55,701 nt of DNA from Streptomyces sp. NRRL WC-3618 (GTDB lineage: Bacteria > Actinomycetota > Actinomycetes > Streptomycetales > Streptomycetaceae), in assembly GCF_001280005.1 (NCBI RefSeq), contig NZ_LGDW01000007.1, positions 1 through 55,701 of the forward strand. Reading direction: 5' to 3'. The notes under the pieces were generated by a model. It did not search any database and was not told the origin of the DNA. It saw only the letters and a program-made list of their open reading frames with translations. The position numbers and the translations under genes are program-made. Shown here piece by piece: positions 1 through 8,936 of the stretch. Each line of letters begins with the position of its first letter. Positions within the stretch are counted from its first letter, which is position 1.

Positions 1-1515
1 CTTCTCCATATGTCCTGGTCACAGGGCCCTTTCGGAGTCTAGTTGGCTGACGCTGCATCAGGTTGGTGGTGGTTCGTGACTCACTCGATCGGGGCGCGTT
101 GAGCCGGTTGTGGATATGGAGAGCGATACCGAAGTCGGTTCGTGGGATGCCGAGTTGGAGTCGTTGCTGCTGCGGGTGGGCGAGCGGTTCGGCCGCGTCG
201 AGCCGCGGCGGCGGATGCGGGACTACGTGCGTGGCCTGCTGGGCCCGGTGGGCCGGAAGAACAGCTGGCAGATCGCCGAGCACGCAGGCAATGACACCCC
301 GTATGGGCTGCAGCGACTACTGTCGTGGTGCCAGTGGGACCCGGACGAGATCCGCGACGATCTGCGGGACTACGTAGCCGACCAGCTCGGGCAGCCGGAC
401 GGTGTCCTGATCGTGGACGACACCGGCTTCCTCAAGAAGGGCACCGTCTCCGCCGGGGTGCAAAGGCAGTATTCCGGTACCGCCGGCCGTACGGAGAACT
501 GCCAGATCGGAGTGTTCGCCGCCTATGCCTCTGCGAAGGGCCGGGCCCTGGTGGACCGCGAGCTCTACCTGCCCAAGTCCTGGACGGAGGATCCGGACCG
601 GTGCCGCGCCGCCCGGATTCCGGAGAAAAGGTCCTTCGCGACCAAGCCGGAACTTGCCCGTGCCATGGTTCGGCGGGCCCTGGACTCCGCACTGCCGATC
701 GCCTGGGTGACCGCCGATGCGGCCTACGGGCAGGAGTGGCACTTCCGGCGGATGCTGGAGGAGGCCGGCGTGGGCTACGTCCTGGCGGTGCCCAAGTCGC
801 AGCAGGTCAAGTCTCCAGCGGGCAGCTGGCGCATCGACCATGTCCTGACCGGTGCCCCGGCCGAGGCGTGGGAGCGGATCTCCTGCGGTGACGGTGCGAA
901 GGGGCCACGGGTCTACGACTGGGCCGCGGCCAAGCTGCCCACCGTGGAGGGTTCGGATCCCGCCCACTGCCGCTGGGTGCTGGCCCGCCGCAGCGTGGCG
1001 CGTCCCGAGGAGATCGCGTATTACCTGGCCTTCGCGCCGGCGGACGCTACTGTCGGCGAACTGGTTCGGGTGGCCGGTGCCCGGTGGGCCATCGAGGAGT
1101 GCTTCCAGGCCGCGAAGAACGAGTGCGGCCTGGACCAGTACGAAGTCCGCCGCTACGTGGGCTGGTACCGCCACATCACCCTGGCCATGCTCGCGCACGC
1201 CTTCCTGGCGGCGATGACGGCCCAGGCCCTCGAAAAGGGGGCCGCAGAAACGGTTCGAGCGGCCTCGTTCCCCTCACCGTGGCAGAAGTCCGACGGCTCC
1301 TGGACCTTGCCCATCCCCCCTCGGCCCGGCACCGGTCACCCGCGCGGCGGTTCTACTGGTCCCGCTGGCGCCGACGCCACCAGGCCATCGCCCGCCGCTG
1401 CCACTACCAGCGCCGCACGCGCCCCGATCGAGTGAGTCACGAACCACCACCAACCTGATGCAGCGTCAGCCAACTAGACTCCGAAAGGGCCCTGTGACCA
1501 GGACATATGGAGAAG
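1..1515 (+). mobile_element. IS701-type insertion sequence with 99-bp perfect terminal inverted repeats
   Basis: Bases 1-99 are the exact reverse complement of bases 1417-1515, and a single transposase gene lies between them. The right end sits 45 bp from the stop codon of the CoA-transferase subunit B gene. The left flank is outside the window, so the target duplication cannot be checked and the repeat could extend further left. The right repeat covers the last codons and the stop of the transposase. Known IS701-family ends are usually a few tens of bases, so such a long perfect repeat is unusual and suggests a young, possibly active copy. Confidence 0.85.
110..1435 (+). CDS. IS701 family DDE transposase
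   Basis: This 441-residue protein catalyses cut-and-paste movement of the flanking element. The DDE residues are visible: an Asp in the VDDTGF block (about residues 102-107), an Asp in TADAAYG (about 203), and a Glu in the WAIEECFQAAKNECGLDQYE block (about 329-340) followed by the YRHITLAMLAHAFL helix. The start is GTG at 110; an in-frame ATG at 116 is an alternative. Length is normal for the family and the frame is intact. The last six codons lie inside the right terminal repeat. Confidence 0.9.
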   Translation: MDMESDTEVGSWDAELESLLLRVGERFGRVEPRRRMRDYVRGLLGPVGRKNSWQIAEHAGNDTPYGLQRLLSWCQWDPDEIRDDLRDYVADQLGQPDGVLIVDDTGFLKKGTVSAGVQRQYSGTAGRTENCQIGVFAAYASAKGRALVDRELYLPKSWTEDPDRCRAARIPEKRSFATKPELARAMVRRALDSALPIAWVTADAAYGQEWHFRRMLEEAGVGYVLAVPKSQQVKSPAGSWRIDHVLTGAPAEAWERISCGDGAKGPRVYDWAAAKLPTVEGSDPAHCRWVLARRSVARPEEIAYYLAFAPADATVGELVRVAGARWAIEECFQAAKNECGLDQYEVRRYVGWYRHITLAMLAHAFLAAMTAQALEKGAAETVRAASFPSPWQKSDGSWTLPIPPRPGTGHPRGGSTGPAGADATRPSPAAATTSAARAPIE

Positions 1516-1560
1516 CGGGTCGCTGCCCGAACCTGCGAGCGGGGTCGTGGACGACCGCGT

Positions 1561-2235
1561 TCAGCAGGCAGCGGTGACGGAGTCGGTCCGCAGGGGCGCG
1601 GCCGTCTTCGCGGTGATCTCGTCGAGGGTGATGCCGGGTGCGGTCTCGACGACGGCGAGGCCGTCGGGTGTGACGTCGAGGACGCCGAGGTCGGTGATGA
1701 CGCGGTGGACGCACCGTTCGCCGGTGAGCGGCAGGGTGCACTCGGTGAGGATCTTCGGGCTGCCGCCCTTGGCGGTGTGCTCCATCAGGACGATGACCCG
1801 GCGGGCACCGTGGACCAGGTCCATCGCCCCGCCCATGCCCTTGACCATCTTTCCGGGGATCATCCAGTTGGCCAGGTCACCGCGTTCCGACACCTGCATG
1901 GCGCCCAGCACCGCGGTGTCGATGTGACCGCCGCGGATCATGCCGAAGGACATGGCCGAGTCGAAGAAGGAGGCCCCGGGCAGGACGGTGACCGTCTCCT
2001 TGCCCGCGTTGATGAGATCCGGGTCGACCTCGTCCGGGGTCGGATAGCGGCCGGTGCCCAGGATGCCGTTCTCGGAGTGCAGCACCACCTGCACGCCGGG
2101 CGGGAGGTGGCCGGGGATGAGGGTGGGCAGACCGATGCCGAGGTTGACGTAGGAGCCGTCGGTGAGTTCGGCGGCGGCACGGGCGGCCATCTGGTCGCGG
2201 GTCCAGCCGCGGGGTGTGTCCGTCGTCGGGCTCAT
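1561..2235 (-). CDS. 3-oxoacid (3-oxoadipate-type) CoA-transferase subunit B
   Basis: This is the 224-residue beta subunit of a heterodimeric CoA-transferase that moves CoA from succinyl-CoA to a 3-oxo acid, often 3-oxoadipate in aromatic catabolism (PcaJ/CatJ type). The glycine-rich start ([10 protein letters not shown]) and the SENGILG block carrying the catalytic Glu are present. The ATG at 2235 overlaps the stop of subunit A by four bases (ATGA), so the pair is translationally coupled. It is the last gene of the long minus-strand operon, with the IS701-type element 45 bp downstream. The exact acid substrate is inferred only from context. Confidence 0.85.
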   Translation of the reverse strand: MSPTTDTPRGWTRDQMAARAAAELTDGSYVNLGIGLPTLIPGHLPPGVQVVLHSENGILGTGRYPTPDEVDPDLINAGKETVTVLPGASFFDSAMSFGMIRGGHIDTAVLGAMQVSERGDLANWMIPGKMVKGMGGAMDLVHGARRVIVLMEHTAKGGSPKILTECTLPLTGERCVHRVITDLGVLDVTPDGLAVVETAPGITLDEITAKTAAPLRTDSVTAAC

Positions 2236-2987
2236 GCTCGTACCGTCCTCTTCTCGATCTGCTTGTCGGCGGCCTGAGCGGGGGTGAGCTCCACGATCCG
2301 CTGGACGAAGACGCCGGGGAGGTGGACGGCGTCGGGGCTCAGCTCGCCCGGTTCCACGAGCTCCTCGACCTCGGCGATTGTGATCCGGCCGGCCATCGCC
2401 GCGAGCGGGTTGAAGTTGGCCGCGGCGCGGCGGAAGACGAGGTTGCCGTGCCGGTCCCCCCGCCAGGCCCGGACGAGGGCGAAGTCGGTGGTGATGGCGT
2501 GCTCCAGGATGTGCGGTCGGCCGTGGAAGTCGCGGGTCTCCTTGGGCGGGGAGGCCACGGCGACCGAGCCGTCCGCCGCGTACCTCCACGGCAGACCGCC
2601 GTGCGCGACCTGGGTGCCCACACCGGCCGGGGTGTAGAACGCGGGGATGCCCGCGCCGCCGGCGCGCAGCCGTTCGGCCAGTGTGCCCTGCGGCACCAGC
2701 TCCACCTCCAGCTCGCCCGACAGGTACTGGCGGGCGAACTCCTTGTTCTCGCCCACGTAACTGCCCGTCACACGGGCGATCCGGCCGGCGGCGAGCAGCA
2801 CGCCCAGCCCGCGGCCGTCCACACCGCAGTTGTTCGACACGACCTGCAGGCCGGTGGCGCCCTGTTCGTGCAGGGCCCGGATCACCACTTCGGGGATGCC
2901 GCTGAGGCCGAAGCCGCCGACGGCCAGTGAAGCGCCGTCGGGAATGTCGGCGACCGCCTCGGCGGCGTTCGCGCTGACCTTGTTCAC
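2232..2987 (-). CDS. 3-oxoacid (3-oxoadipate-type) CoA-transferase subunit A
   Basis: This is the 251-residue alpha subunit and partner of the gene just downstream. Typical blocks are present: [10 protein letters not shown] near residue 27, [17 protein letters not shown] near 50-65, and [54 protein letters not shown], which are hallmark PcaI/ScoA segments. The protein is full length. It starts 11 bp after the stop of the shortened SDR gene. A short scrap of another subunit A gene is found at about 39.24 kb. In this operon it would activate the final 3-oxo acid for thiolytic cleavage. Confidence 0.87.
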   Translation of the reverse strand: MNKVSANAAEAVADIPDGASLAVGGFGLSGIPEVVIRALHEQGATGLQVVSNNCGVDGRGLGVLLAAGRIARVTGSYVGENKEFARQYLSGELEVELVPQGTLAERLRAGGAGIPAFYTPAGVGTQVAHGGLPWRYAADGSVAVASPPKETRDFHGRPHILEHAITTDFALVRAWRGDRHGNLVFRRAAANFNPLAAMAGRITIAEVEELVEPGELSPDAVHLPGVFVQRIVELTPAQAADKQIEKRTVRA

Positions 2988-2998
2988 TCAGCAACCTT

Positions 2999-3361
2999 TC
3001 AGCCGGGGAGTACGGATGACCAGCCGCCGTCGACGACGAGGTTGGCGCCGGTGATGTACGAGGCCTCGTCGGAGGTGAGGAAGACGGCGGCGCCCACGAC
3101 CTCGTCGGGGAGGCCGACGCGGCCGAGGGGGATGTGGCGGGCGATGGTGCGCATGGGGTGATCGGTGGAGAGCAGGTCACCGCGCGAGCCCTCGGTGTCG
3201 ACCATCCCGGGACTGACGCAGTTGGCCCGGATGCCGTGCGGGGCGCCTTCGGCAGCGAGCCTGCGGGTCAGGGCCTCGGCCTCGGCGGCGCCCTGGCCGT
3301 GCGCGGTGCCGGTGACGACGACGACCTTGCCGAGGAGTCTCTTGGGGTGCAGGTCGTTCAC
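2999..3361 (-). pseudogene. Internally deleted short-chain dehydrogenase (120 codons left)
   Basis: The frame opens with GTG at 3361, overlapping the upstream stop (GTGA). It gives a normal SDR start with the cofactor motif TGTAHGQG near residue 17, then jumps after LAAEGA directly into the late SDR segment [16 protein letters not shown] and runs to the normal C-terminal end ([13 protein letters not shown]). About 120-130 residues are missing, including the NAG strand and the catalytic Ser and YxxxK. The reading frame is preserved, so a 120-residue protein may be made, but it cannot be an active SDR. Microhomology deletion or an assembly collapse are both possible. Confidence 0.8.
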
Positions 3362-4329
3362 GGCCGTTCCCGGGTGCGGCGGCGGGCGGTCGGCAGGAGC
3401 TGCGGATCTCTGCCCGCTACCACGGTGTTGGAGACGGTGCCGATGCCCTCCACCGTGAGCGTGACGGTGTCGCCCGGCTTCAGTGGGGGCGGGGACTGCT
3501 CGCCCCGGACGCCCCACAGCTCGGCGAGGCAGCCGCCGTTGCCGCAGGTGCCGGAGCCGAGCACGTCGCCGGGGCGGACGACGGTGCCGCGGGATGCGTA
3601 GGCGACCATCTCCTCGAAGGTCCAGCTCATGTTGGACAACAGGTCCTTGCCGACGACCTCGCCGTTCACCGAGGCGGTCAGCGCCAGGCGCAGAAAGCCG
3701 TCGGTGTCGCGGTACGGCTCCAGTTCGTCGGCGGTGACCAGGTACGGGCCGAGGGTGGTGGCCGTGTCCTTGCCCTTGCACGGGCCGAGGCGGACCTGCA
3801 TCTCGCGGGACTGCAGGTCGCGGGCCGACCAGTCGTTGAAGACCGTGTAGCCGATGATGTGGTCCCGTGCGTGTTCCGGCGTCAGGTCCTGCCCCTCCCG
3901 GCCGATGACGGCGGCGACCTCCAGCTCGAAATCGAGGACCTCGCTGCCCGGCGGCACCGGGACGTCGTCGTGGGCGCCGATGACGGCGTACGGGTTGGTG
4001 AAGTAGAACGTCGGGGCGTCGTACCAGGCTTCCGGCACCCCGCCGACGCCGTCCATGGACCGCCGTACCCCTTCGACGTGTTCCTCGAAGGTGACGAAGT
4101 CCCGCACGGTGGGCGGCTGAAGCGGTGGCAGCAGCCGCACCTCGGACACGTGAGGGCCCGGCGGGACGTCGAGCGTGGCGGCGCCGGCGCCCAGGAGTGC
4201 GTCGAGTCCGTCGCCGCGGCTGATCAGCTCCGTGAGCGAGCGCGCCCCGGGAACCGGGTGGAGGGTGCCGTCCTCCTCCACGACGGCGACACCGCGCTGG
4301 TGTCGGTGTTCATAGGTGGCGAAACGCAT
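3358..4329 (-). CDS. Fumarylacetoacetate hydrolase family protein (first of three)
   Basis: This 323-residue FAH-fold protein acts on C-C bonds or tautomers of 2-oxo acids released after ring cleavage. The metal-binding acids lie in LDFELEVAAVIGREG (about residues 136-150), and the NDWSARDLQSREMQ block and the late GSGTCGNGGCLAELWG segment resemble fumarylacetoacetase itself. The ATG at 4329 is chosen because homology begins there (MRFATYEH). An upstream in-frame extension carries no family signal. The gene lies between the VOC dioxygenase and the shortened SDR. Its exact substrate is unknown. Confidence 0.82.
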   Translation of the reverse strand: MRFATYEHRHQRGVAVVEEDGTLHPVPGARSLTELISRGDGLDALLGAGAATLDVPPGPHVSEVRLLPPLQPPTVRDFVTFEEHVEGVRRSMDGVGGVPEAWYDAPTFYFTNPYAVIGAHDDVPVPPGSEVLDFELEVAAVIGREGQDLTPEHARDHIIGYTVFNDWSARDLQSREMQVRLGPCKGKDTATTLGPYLVTADELEPYRDTDGFLRLALTASVNGEVVGKDLLSNMSWTFEEMVAYASRGTVVRPGDVLGSGTCGNGGCLAELWGVRGEQSPPPLKPGDTVTLTVEGIGTVSNTVVAGRDPQLLPTARRRTRERP

Positions 4330-4433
4330 GCACGGCTCCAGGCTCTGGCGGTCTTCGACAGCGGTGGGAAGCAGGGACGCGGCAAGGGCGTCAGGGCGGT
4401 GACAGGGCCACCGCGTCCCCGGGGTTCGAGGCG

Positions 4434-5372
4434 TCAGACCGGCGGGGCGACGAAGCAGCCGCGGTCGACGTCGTTGAACGACTCCTTGGCGATCAGCTCG
4501 TTCATCGGGTTCGCCGTGCCCCACTGGTCGGCGACCCCGGGCTGGGAGAAGTCATAGACGTGGGGGTGCCAAGTGTCCTCGTCCAACAGCTCCAGTTCCG
4601 TCGTGTACTCGACGGTGTTGCCGTGCGGGTCGAGGAAATAGGTGAAGGTGTTGTCGCCCGCCGTGTGCCGGCCGGGCCCCCAGACCTTCTGGAAGCCGGC
4701 GCGGATCACGCGGCCGGAGCCGCGCATGTACTCGTCGATGCCGCGCATCTCGAAGGAGACGTGGTGCAGGGCCGTGTGCGGCCCTTGGGCGATGGCCATG
4801 GAGTGGTGCTGGTTGCTGATGCGCATGAAGTGCATCGCCTCGCCCATCTTCGGATGCATCAGCGTGTCGGAGAGCCGGAATCCGAGGTGACGCTCGTACC
4901 ACTCCCGAGTGCGGTTCAGATCCGGGGAGTTGAGGACGACGTGCGACAGCTTGACCGGGATGGCCTCCTTCTCCTCGATCTTGCGGTGCTGCCGGACCTC
5001 GACGTCCGCGGAGACCTCGATGGTGCGTCCGTCGACATCGAAGAAGCGAAAGCCGTACCCGCCTCCGGGGGTGTCGACCTTGCCCGGCTGGGAGATCAAC
5101 TGCACTCCTCCCGCGAGGAGTTGCTCGGTGAGGGTGTCCACGTCCGCCGCGCTCGCGGCGCCGTACGAGACGAGGTCGAGGCGCTTCTCCTCGGCCTTGC
5201 GCAGCCGCACCACGTACTGTTCGGGGCTGCCCTCGGCGGCGAGGAAGGAGATACCGGAGTCCTCTGCGACCTGGGTCAGGCCCCAGACGCCGCCGTAGAA
5301 GTCGAGTTGCTTGTCGTAGTCGGGCACGGCGAGGTCGACGTGTCGCAGATGGGTGAGCAGGCGTGCGCTCAT
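4434..5372 (-). CDS. Type I extradiol (VOC) dioxygenase, paralog 1
   Basis: This 312-residue two-domain vicinal-oxygen-chelate protein is of the catechol 2,3-dioxygenase type and opens a catechol ring next to the hydroxyls using Fe(II). The three metal ligands are visible in the C-terminal domain: His144 in KLSHVVLN, His204 in LHHVSFEMRG and Glu255 in NTVEYTTE. A catalytic YFLDPHGN stretch lies beside the last ligand. It is paralogous over its whole length to the gene at 12561-13493. The spacing of 23 bp to the amidohydrolase gene fits one transcript. Confidence 0.85.
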   Translation of the reverse strand: MSARLLTHLRHVDLAVPDYDKQLDFYGGVWGLTQVAEDSGISFLAAEGSPEQYVVRLRKAEEKRLDLVSYGAASAADVDTLTEQLLAGGVQLISQPGKVDTPGGGYGFRFFDVDGRTIEVSADVEVRQHRKIEEKEAIPVKLSHVVLNSPDLNRTREWYERHLGFRLSDTLMHPKMGEAMHFMRISNQHHSMAIAQGPHTALHHVSFEMRGIDEYMRGSGRVIRAGFQKVWGPGRHTAGDNTFTYFLDPHGNTVEYTTELELLDEDTWHPHVYDFSQPGVADQWGTANPMNELIAKESFNDVDRGCFVAPPV

Positions 5373-5395
5373 GATGGGTTTTCCTCCTGTGGGGG

Positions 5396-6454
5396 TCAGG
5401 TGAGGCGCAGCAGCGTTGTCGCGTTGCCACCGCGCACGGCGTGGAAGTCGTGGTCGGGCAGGCGTGCGGCGCGCAGTGCGCCGACGGGGTCCTCGGTGCC
5501 CATGTCGAAGGGGAAGTCGGAGCCGAGCAGCACACGGTCAGCGCCGACCGCGCCGATCAGCGCCCGCAGTACGGCGGGGTCGTGGACCAGGGAGTCGAAG
5601 TACAGGCGCTTGAGGTAGCTGCTGGGCAGGTGGGCGCAGCCCGCGCCCGCGTCGGAACGGGCCGACCAGGCGTGGTCCGAGCGGCCGATGTGGGTGGGCA
5701 GATAGCCGCCCCCGTGCGCGGCGATGACCTTCAGCTCCGGGTGCCGGTCCAGCACCCCGGAGAAGATCAGGTGCGAGAGCGCGACGGCGTTCTCGGTGGG
5801 CTGGCCGACGGTGTTGGACAGGTACCACTGGTCGAGGCGTTCGTCGAGCGTGCAGCCGAAGGGGTGCAGGAAGAGGATCGCGCCCGTCTCCTCGGCCCGG
5901 GTCCAGAAGGGCTCGTACGCGGGGTCGGACAGCTCCCGGCCCGGCGCGTGCGAGGAGATCTCGACACCCAGCAGGCCCATGTCCATGGCCAGTTCGAGCA
6001 CGCGCACGGCCGACTCCGGGTGCTGCAGGGGGACGAGGCCCAGACCGTGCAGCTGACCGGGCGCCTGGGCGCAGTGGGCGGCCGTCGCCTCGTTGGCCAG
6101 GCGGTACACCTTCTCCGCCGTCTCCTCGTCCGCCCAGTAGTGGTAGTGCGAGGGCGACGGGCTGACGAGCTGGACGTCCACACCCTGCGCGTCCATCGCG
6201 GCCAGTCGTACGGCGACGTCCGTCAGCCTCGGCATGCGCTCGGCGACCATGGGGCCGCTGACGGCCAGGGCCGCGGGCCCGTTGCGGCGGGCGTCGAGGG
6301 CCTTGGCCTGTGCCAGGCCCGGCAGGCCGGCCACCAGGGCCTCGACCTCGGGGATCAGGACGTGCGCGTGTACGTCGACCGTCGGGGAAGTGCGCGCGTC
6401 CGTGCTCGACGAGGGGCGTTTCCCGGCGGTAGCCGGGGGCGGGTGGGCCGTCAC
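5396..6454 (-). CDS. ACMSD-type amidohydrolase, probable decarboxylase
   Basis: This 352-residue TIM-barrel metal hydrolase belongs to the aminocarboxymuconate-semialdehyde decarboxylase group (amidohydrolase_2). The ligands are present: His29 and His31 in DVHAH, His197 in FLHPFG, His247 in AAHGGG and Asp313 in GSDFPFD. Members decarboxylate aromatic or ring-opened acids. Next to an extradiol dioxygenase gene, the likely job is removing a carboxylate from a ring-cleavage product, which would imply a carboxylated catechol intermediate. The GTG at 6454 overlaps the stop of the preceding remnant (GTGA). The first 25 residues look disordered. Confidence 0.8.
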   Translation of the reverse strand: MTAHPPPATAGKRPSSSTDARTSPTVDVHAHVLIPEVEALVAGLPGLAQAKALDARRNGPAALAVSGPMVAERMPRLTDVAVRLAAMDAQGVDVQLVSPSPSHYHYWADEETAEKVYRLANEATAAHCAQAPGQLHGLGLVPLQHPESAVRVLELAMDMGLLGVEISSHAPGRELSDPAYEPFWTRAEETGAILFLHPFGCTLDERLDQWYLSNTVGQPTENAVALSHLIFSGVLDRHPELKVIAAHGGGYLPTHIGRSDHAWSARSDAGAGCAHLPSSYLKRLYFDSLVHDPAVLRALIGAVGADRVLLGSDFPFDMGTEDPVGALRAARLPDHDFHAVRGGNATTLLRLT

Positions 6455-6774
6455 GGCAGCTCCTTGAGTACCGGCATGGTGGCGTCCAGCAGCCCGGGCA
6501 CGTCACCGGGCACGCCGTCGAGCAGCACGGTGCCGTCGGGCGTCGTCAGCCCCAGGGCGTCGAAGCCGAAGCCGTGCTCGCGGACCTCGTCCCAGACGCC
6601 GATCTCGCGCAGCACGCGCAGGGCGTTGCCCTGAAGGGTGATGCCGGAGCCGCGTACGTTCCAGTCCTCCTTGACCTCGACGAGGTCGACGTCGATACCG
6701 GCCCGCCGCAGCAGTATGGTCAGGACGGTGCCGGAGGTGCCTCCTCCGATGACCAGTGCTCTCTTTCCTGCCAT
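6451..6774 (-). pseudogene. FAD-dependent aromatic monooxygenase, N-terminal fragment with internal deletion
   Basis: The 107-residue frame begins as a standard flavin monooxygenase with the dinucleotide motif GGGTSG near residue 10 and the GSGITLQGNALRVLREIGVWDEV segment. It then stops being alignable and ends with VPGLLDATMPVLKELP, which resembles the end of this family. Full members have about 380 residues, so roughly 270 are missing, including the GDAAH motif. The frame keeps an ATG at 6774 and a stop overlapping the next start. As written it cannot be an active monooxygenase. Confidence 0.75.
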
Positions 6775-6796
6775 GCCAACTCCTTTGTTGGGCGGA

Positions 6797-7768
6797 TTAC
6801 TTGACGGCGACCGGGTTGACGGGGGAGCCCACGGCTCCGGTGATGGGCAGGGGTGCGGCGGTGAGCCAGAACTCGTACACGCCGTCGTGGGCGCAGTCGT
6901 CCGCGAGGGCGTCGGGGTCCCACATCTCGCCGATCAGCAGGCCCATGTTGGGAATGACGACCTGGTGCAGCGGCTGGAAGGCGCTGTCGAACTCGTTCGG
7001 CCGTACTTCGAAGCCCCACGTGTCGGTGGCGATGGCGGCGATCTCGCTCGTGTGCAGCCAGCCGGCGGTGGTGAAGGACAGACCGGGAGAGTCGCCGCCC
7101 GCGTAGTCGCCCCAGCCCTCGCGGCGGGAGCGCGCCAGCCGCCCGGTCCGGACGACGACGATGTCCCCGCGTCCTACGGCCACGCCGTGCGCCTCGGCCG
7201 TCGCGGTCAGGTGTTCCTCGGTGATCGCGAAACCGTCCGGCAGTGATCCGCGTGCGTCGCCGATCACCCGGCCGACATCGAGGAGGACTCCGCGCCCGGC
7301 GACGTACGGGGCCATGTGCTCGATGCCGGTGACCAGGTCGCCGTCCGAGGTGACGGTCTTCGCGGCGTCGCGGCCGTTCCATGCCTTGCCGTGGTCGAAG
7401 ATGTGCCCGAGCCCGTCCCACTGGGTGGAGCACTGCAGGGGCATCGCGATCACGTCGTCGGCGCCGCCGAAGCCGTGCGGAAAGCCCTGGCTGCCGAGGG
7501 CCGCGTCCGTTCCCGTGGCCAGCATGGTGTGCACGGGGTTGGTGCGGCGGCGCCAGCCCTTCTGCGGGCCGTTCATGTCGAACCGCTGCGACAACGAGAA
7601 ACTCACGCCCCGGCGGACCAGCGCCGCGCCCTCGCGGCGCTTGGCCTCGTCGAGGAAGTTCAGCGTGCCGAGCACGTCGTCCTCGCCCCAACGCCCCCAG
7701 TTGGAATACCGCTTGGCGGCCTCGTTGATCGCGCCCTCGGCGTCCGTGGGGTCGAGCGGGGCCGTCAC
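6797..7768 (-). CDS. Cyclase / kynurenine formamidase-like family protein
   Basis: This 323-residue protein belongs to the cyclase superfamily, which contains metal-dependent amide, lactone and C-C hydrolases. The STQWDGLGHIFDHG segment (about residues 114-127) is the metal site of the long subfamily, with Gln where shorter members have the first His. The N-terminal NWGRWGEDDVLGTLNFLD signature matches the subfamily and is repeated in the remnant at 8760-8936. The ATG at 7768 overlaps the stop of the FAH gene. A role in hydrolysing a ring-cleavage product or lactone is inferred from the operon. Confidence 0.78.
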   Translation of the reverse strand: MTAPLDPTDAEGAINEAAKRYSNWGRWGEDDVLGTLNFLDEAKRREGAALVRRGVSFSLSQRFDMNGPQKGWRRRTNPVHTMLATGTDAALGSQGFPHGFGGADDVIAMPLQCSTQWDGLGHIFDHGKAWNGRDAAKTVTSDGDLVTGIEHMAPYVAGRGVLLDVGRVIGDARGSLPDGFAITEEHLTATAEAHGVAVGRGDIVVVRTGRLARSRREGWGDYAGGDSPGLSFTTAGWLHTSEIAAIATDTWGFEVRPNEFDSAFQPLHQVVIPNMGLLIGEMWDPDALADDCAHDGVYEFWLTAAPLPITGAVGSPVNPVAVK

Positions 7769-8763
7769 GACGCGGTCCTGTCGGCGACACAGCGGGTGCG
7801 CTGCGCGCCCAGACCCGTGATGGAGCCCTCCATGACGTCGCCGTCGCGCAGCAGCCGCCCCCAGTGCATGCCGTTGCCGGCCGGGCTGCCGGTCAGCACC
7901 AGGTCGCCGGGCAGCAGCCGGGAGGTCCGGGAGATGTAGGACACCAGCCGGGCGATGCCGAAGAGCATGTCCTTGGTGGACTCGTCCTGCATGGTCTCGC
8001 CGTTGAGCTTAAGTGTGACCCGCAGGTCGCCCGGGTCGGCGATCGACTCGGCGGGCACGATCCACGGGCCGAGCGGGGTGAAGCCGGGGGCGTTCTTGGA
8101 GCGCAGCCAGTCGGTGCCGATGGCCTTCATGTCCCGGCGGAAGACGGTGGCGCGGTCGGTGAGGTCGTTGGCGATGGTGTAGCCGGCCACGTACTCCAGG
8201 GCCTCCTCGACCGTCACCCGGTAGGCGGGCTTGGTGATGACGGCCGCCAACTCCAGCTCCCAGTCGGGCTGTTCGGCCCAGTCCGGGAGTACGACGTCGT
8301 CGAAGGGGCCGGTGATCGCGCTCGGCAAGCCGATGAACACGTACGGCAGGTCCTCGGCCGCCCGCCGGTCCATGACCGCGGCGACCTCCGCGCGCGCCTC
8401 CTCCACGGTGCGGGGATCGTCGGCGGAGCGGTGGGCGACCTCCAGGTCGATCACGTGCTGCCGGTAGTTGGCGCCGGACTGGAAAACCTGACGGGGCTCG
8501 ACCGGCGCGTGCACTTGCAGGTGCTCCAACGGCCGCCAGTCGGCCGTCTCGTCGGCCGCGAGCTCGTGCAGGCGAGGGAGCATCTCGTCCCAGCGCTCGA
8601 AGATCCCACGGGTCGTCAGGGTGGGCTCTCCGAGGGCCGTACGAAGATCCAGCACGCGCCCCCCGGGGATCACGAGACCGGGGAAAGGCGCCTGGTCAGA
8701 GGCGGAGAGAACGCCAAGCGCGAAGGGTCCGGAGAAGGACACGGAAGCGGCTGCGGGTTTCAC
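7765..8763 (-). CDS. Fumarylacetoacetate hydrolase family protein (second of three)
   Basis: This 332-residue FAH-fold protein has the acidic metal site in WELELAVITKPAYR and the AGYTIANDLTDR and TGSPAGNG blocks. It differs from the copy at 3358-4329 and is closer to the 2-oxo-hepta-diene-dioate hydratase/isomerase style. The GTG at 8763 overlaps the stop of the shortened cyclase gene (GTGA), and the stop overlaps the start of the intact cyclase, so it sits in a run of coupled genes. The substrate is presumably a 2-hydroxy or 2-oxo dienoate from the extradiol step. Confidence 0.8.
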   Translation of the reverse strand: MKPAAASVSFSGPFALGVLSASDQAPFPGLVIPGGRVLDLRTALGEPTLTTRGIFERWDEMLPRLHELAADETADWRPLEHLQVHAPVEPRQVFQSGANYRQHVIDLEVAHRSADDPRTVEEARAEVAAVMDRRAAEDLPYVFIGLPSAITGPFDDVVLPDWAEQPDWELELAAVITKPAYRVTVEEALEYVAGYTIANDLTDRATVFRRDMKAIGTDWLRSKNAPGFTPLGPWIVPAESIADPGDLRVTLKLNGETMQDESTKDMLFGIARLVSYISRTSRLLPGDLVLTGSPAGNGMHWGRLLRDGDVMEGSITGLGAQRTRCVADRTAS

Positions 8764-8936
8764 GGGAATGTCCTCCAGATTGCGGTGGGACCAATGTGGC
8801 CCTCAACGCCCTCGTCGAGGAAGTTGAGGGTGCCCAGGACGTCGTCCTGTCCCCAGCGCCCCCAGTTGGAGCAGTGCTTGGCGGCATCGGCAATCGCGCC
8901 GGCAGGGTCGGCACGGTCCAGTTCGTCCGGGGTCAC
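8760..8936 (-). pseudogene. Cyclase-family remnant, 58 residues
   Basis: The frame starts at GTG 8936, overlapping the DapA-type gene stop, and reads a normal cyclase N-terminus with NWGRWGQDDVLGTLNFLDE, nearly the same as residues 23-41 of the intact cyclase at 6797-7768. After residue 42 it passes into an unrelated tail of about 16 residues and stops, overlapping the next GTG. About 260 residues, including the metal site, are missing. The coupling overlaps on both sides are intact, as in the two other shortened genes of this operon. Confidence 0.75.

Noticed and set aside
317..1198. Long minus-strand open frame inside the transposase gene
   Set aside because: It is a high-GC shadow of the transposase on the other strand, without any family resemblance or ribosome site.
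1507..2277. Plus-strand open frame of 256 codons over the CoA-transferase genes
   Set aside because: The minus-strand frames carry clear CoA-transferase motifs and coupling overlaps; the plus frame is a shadow.
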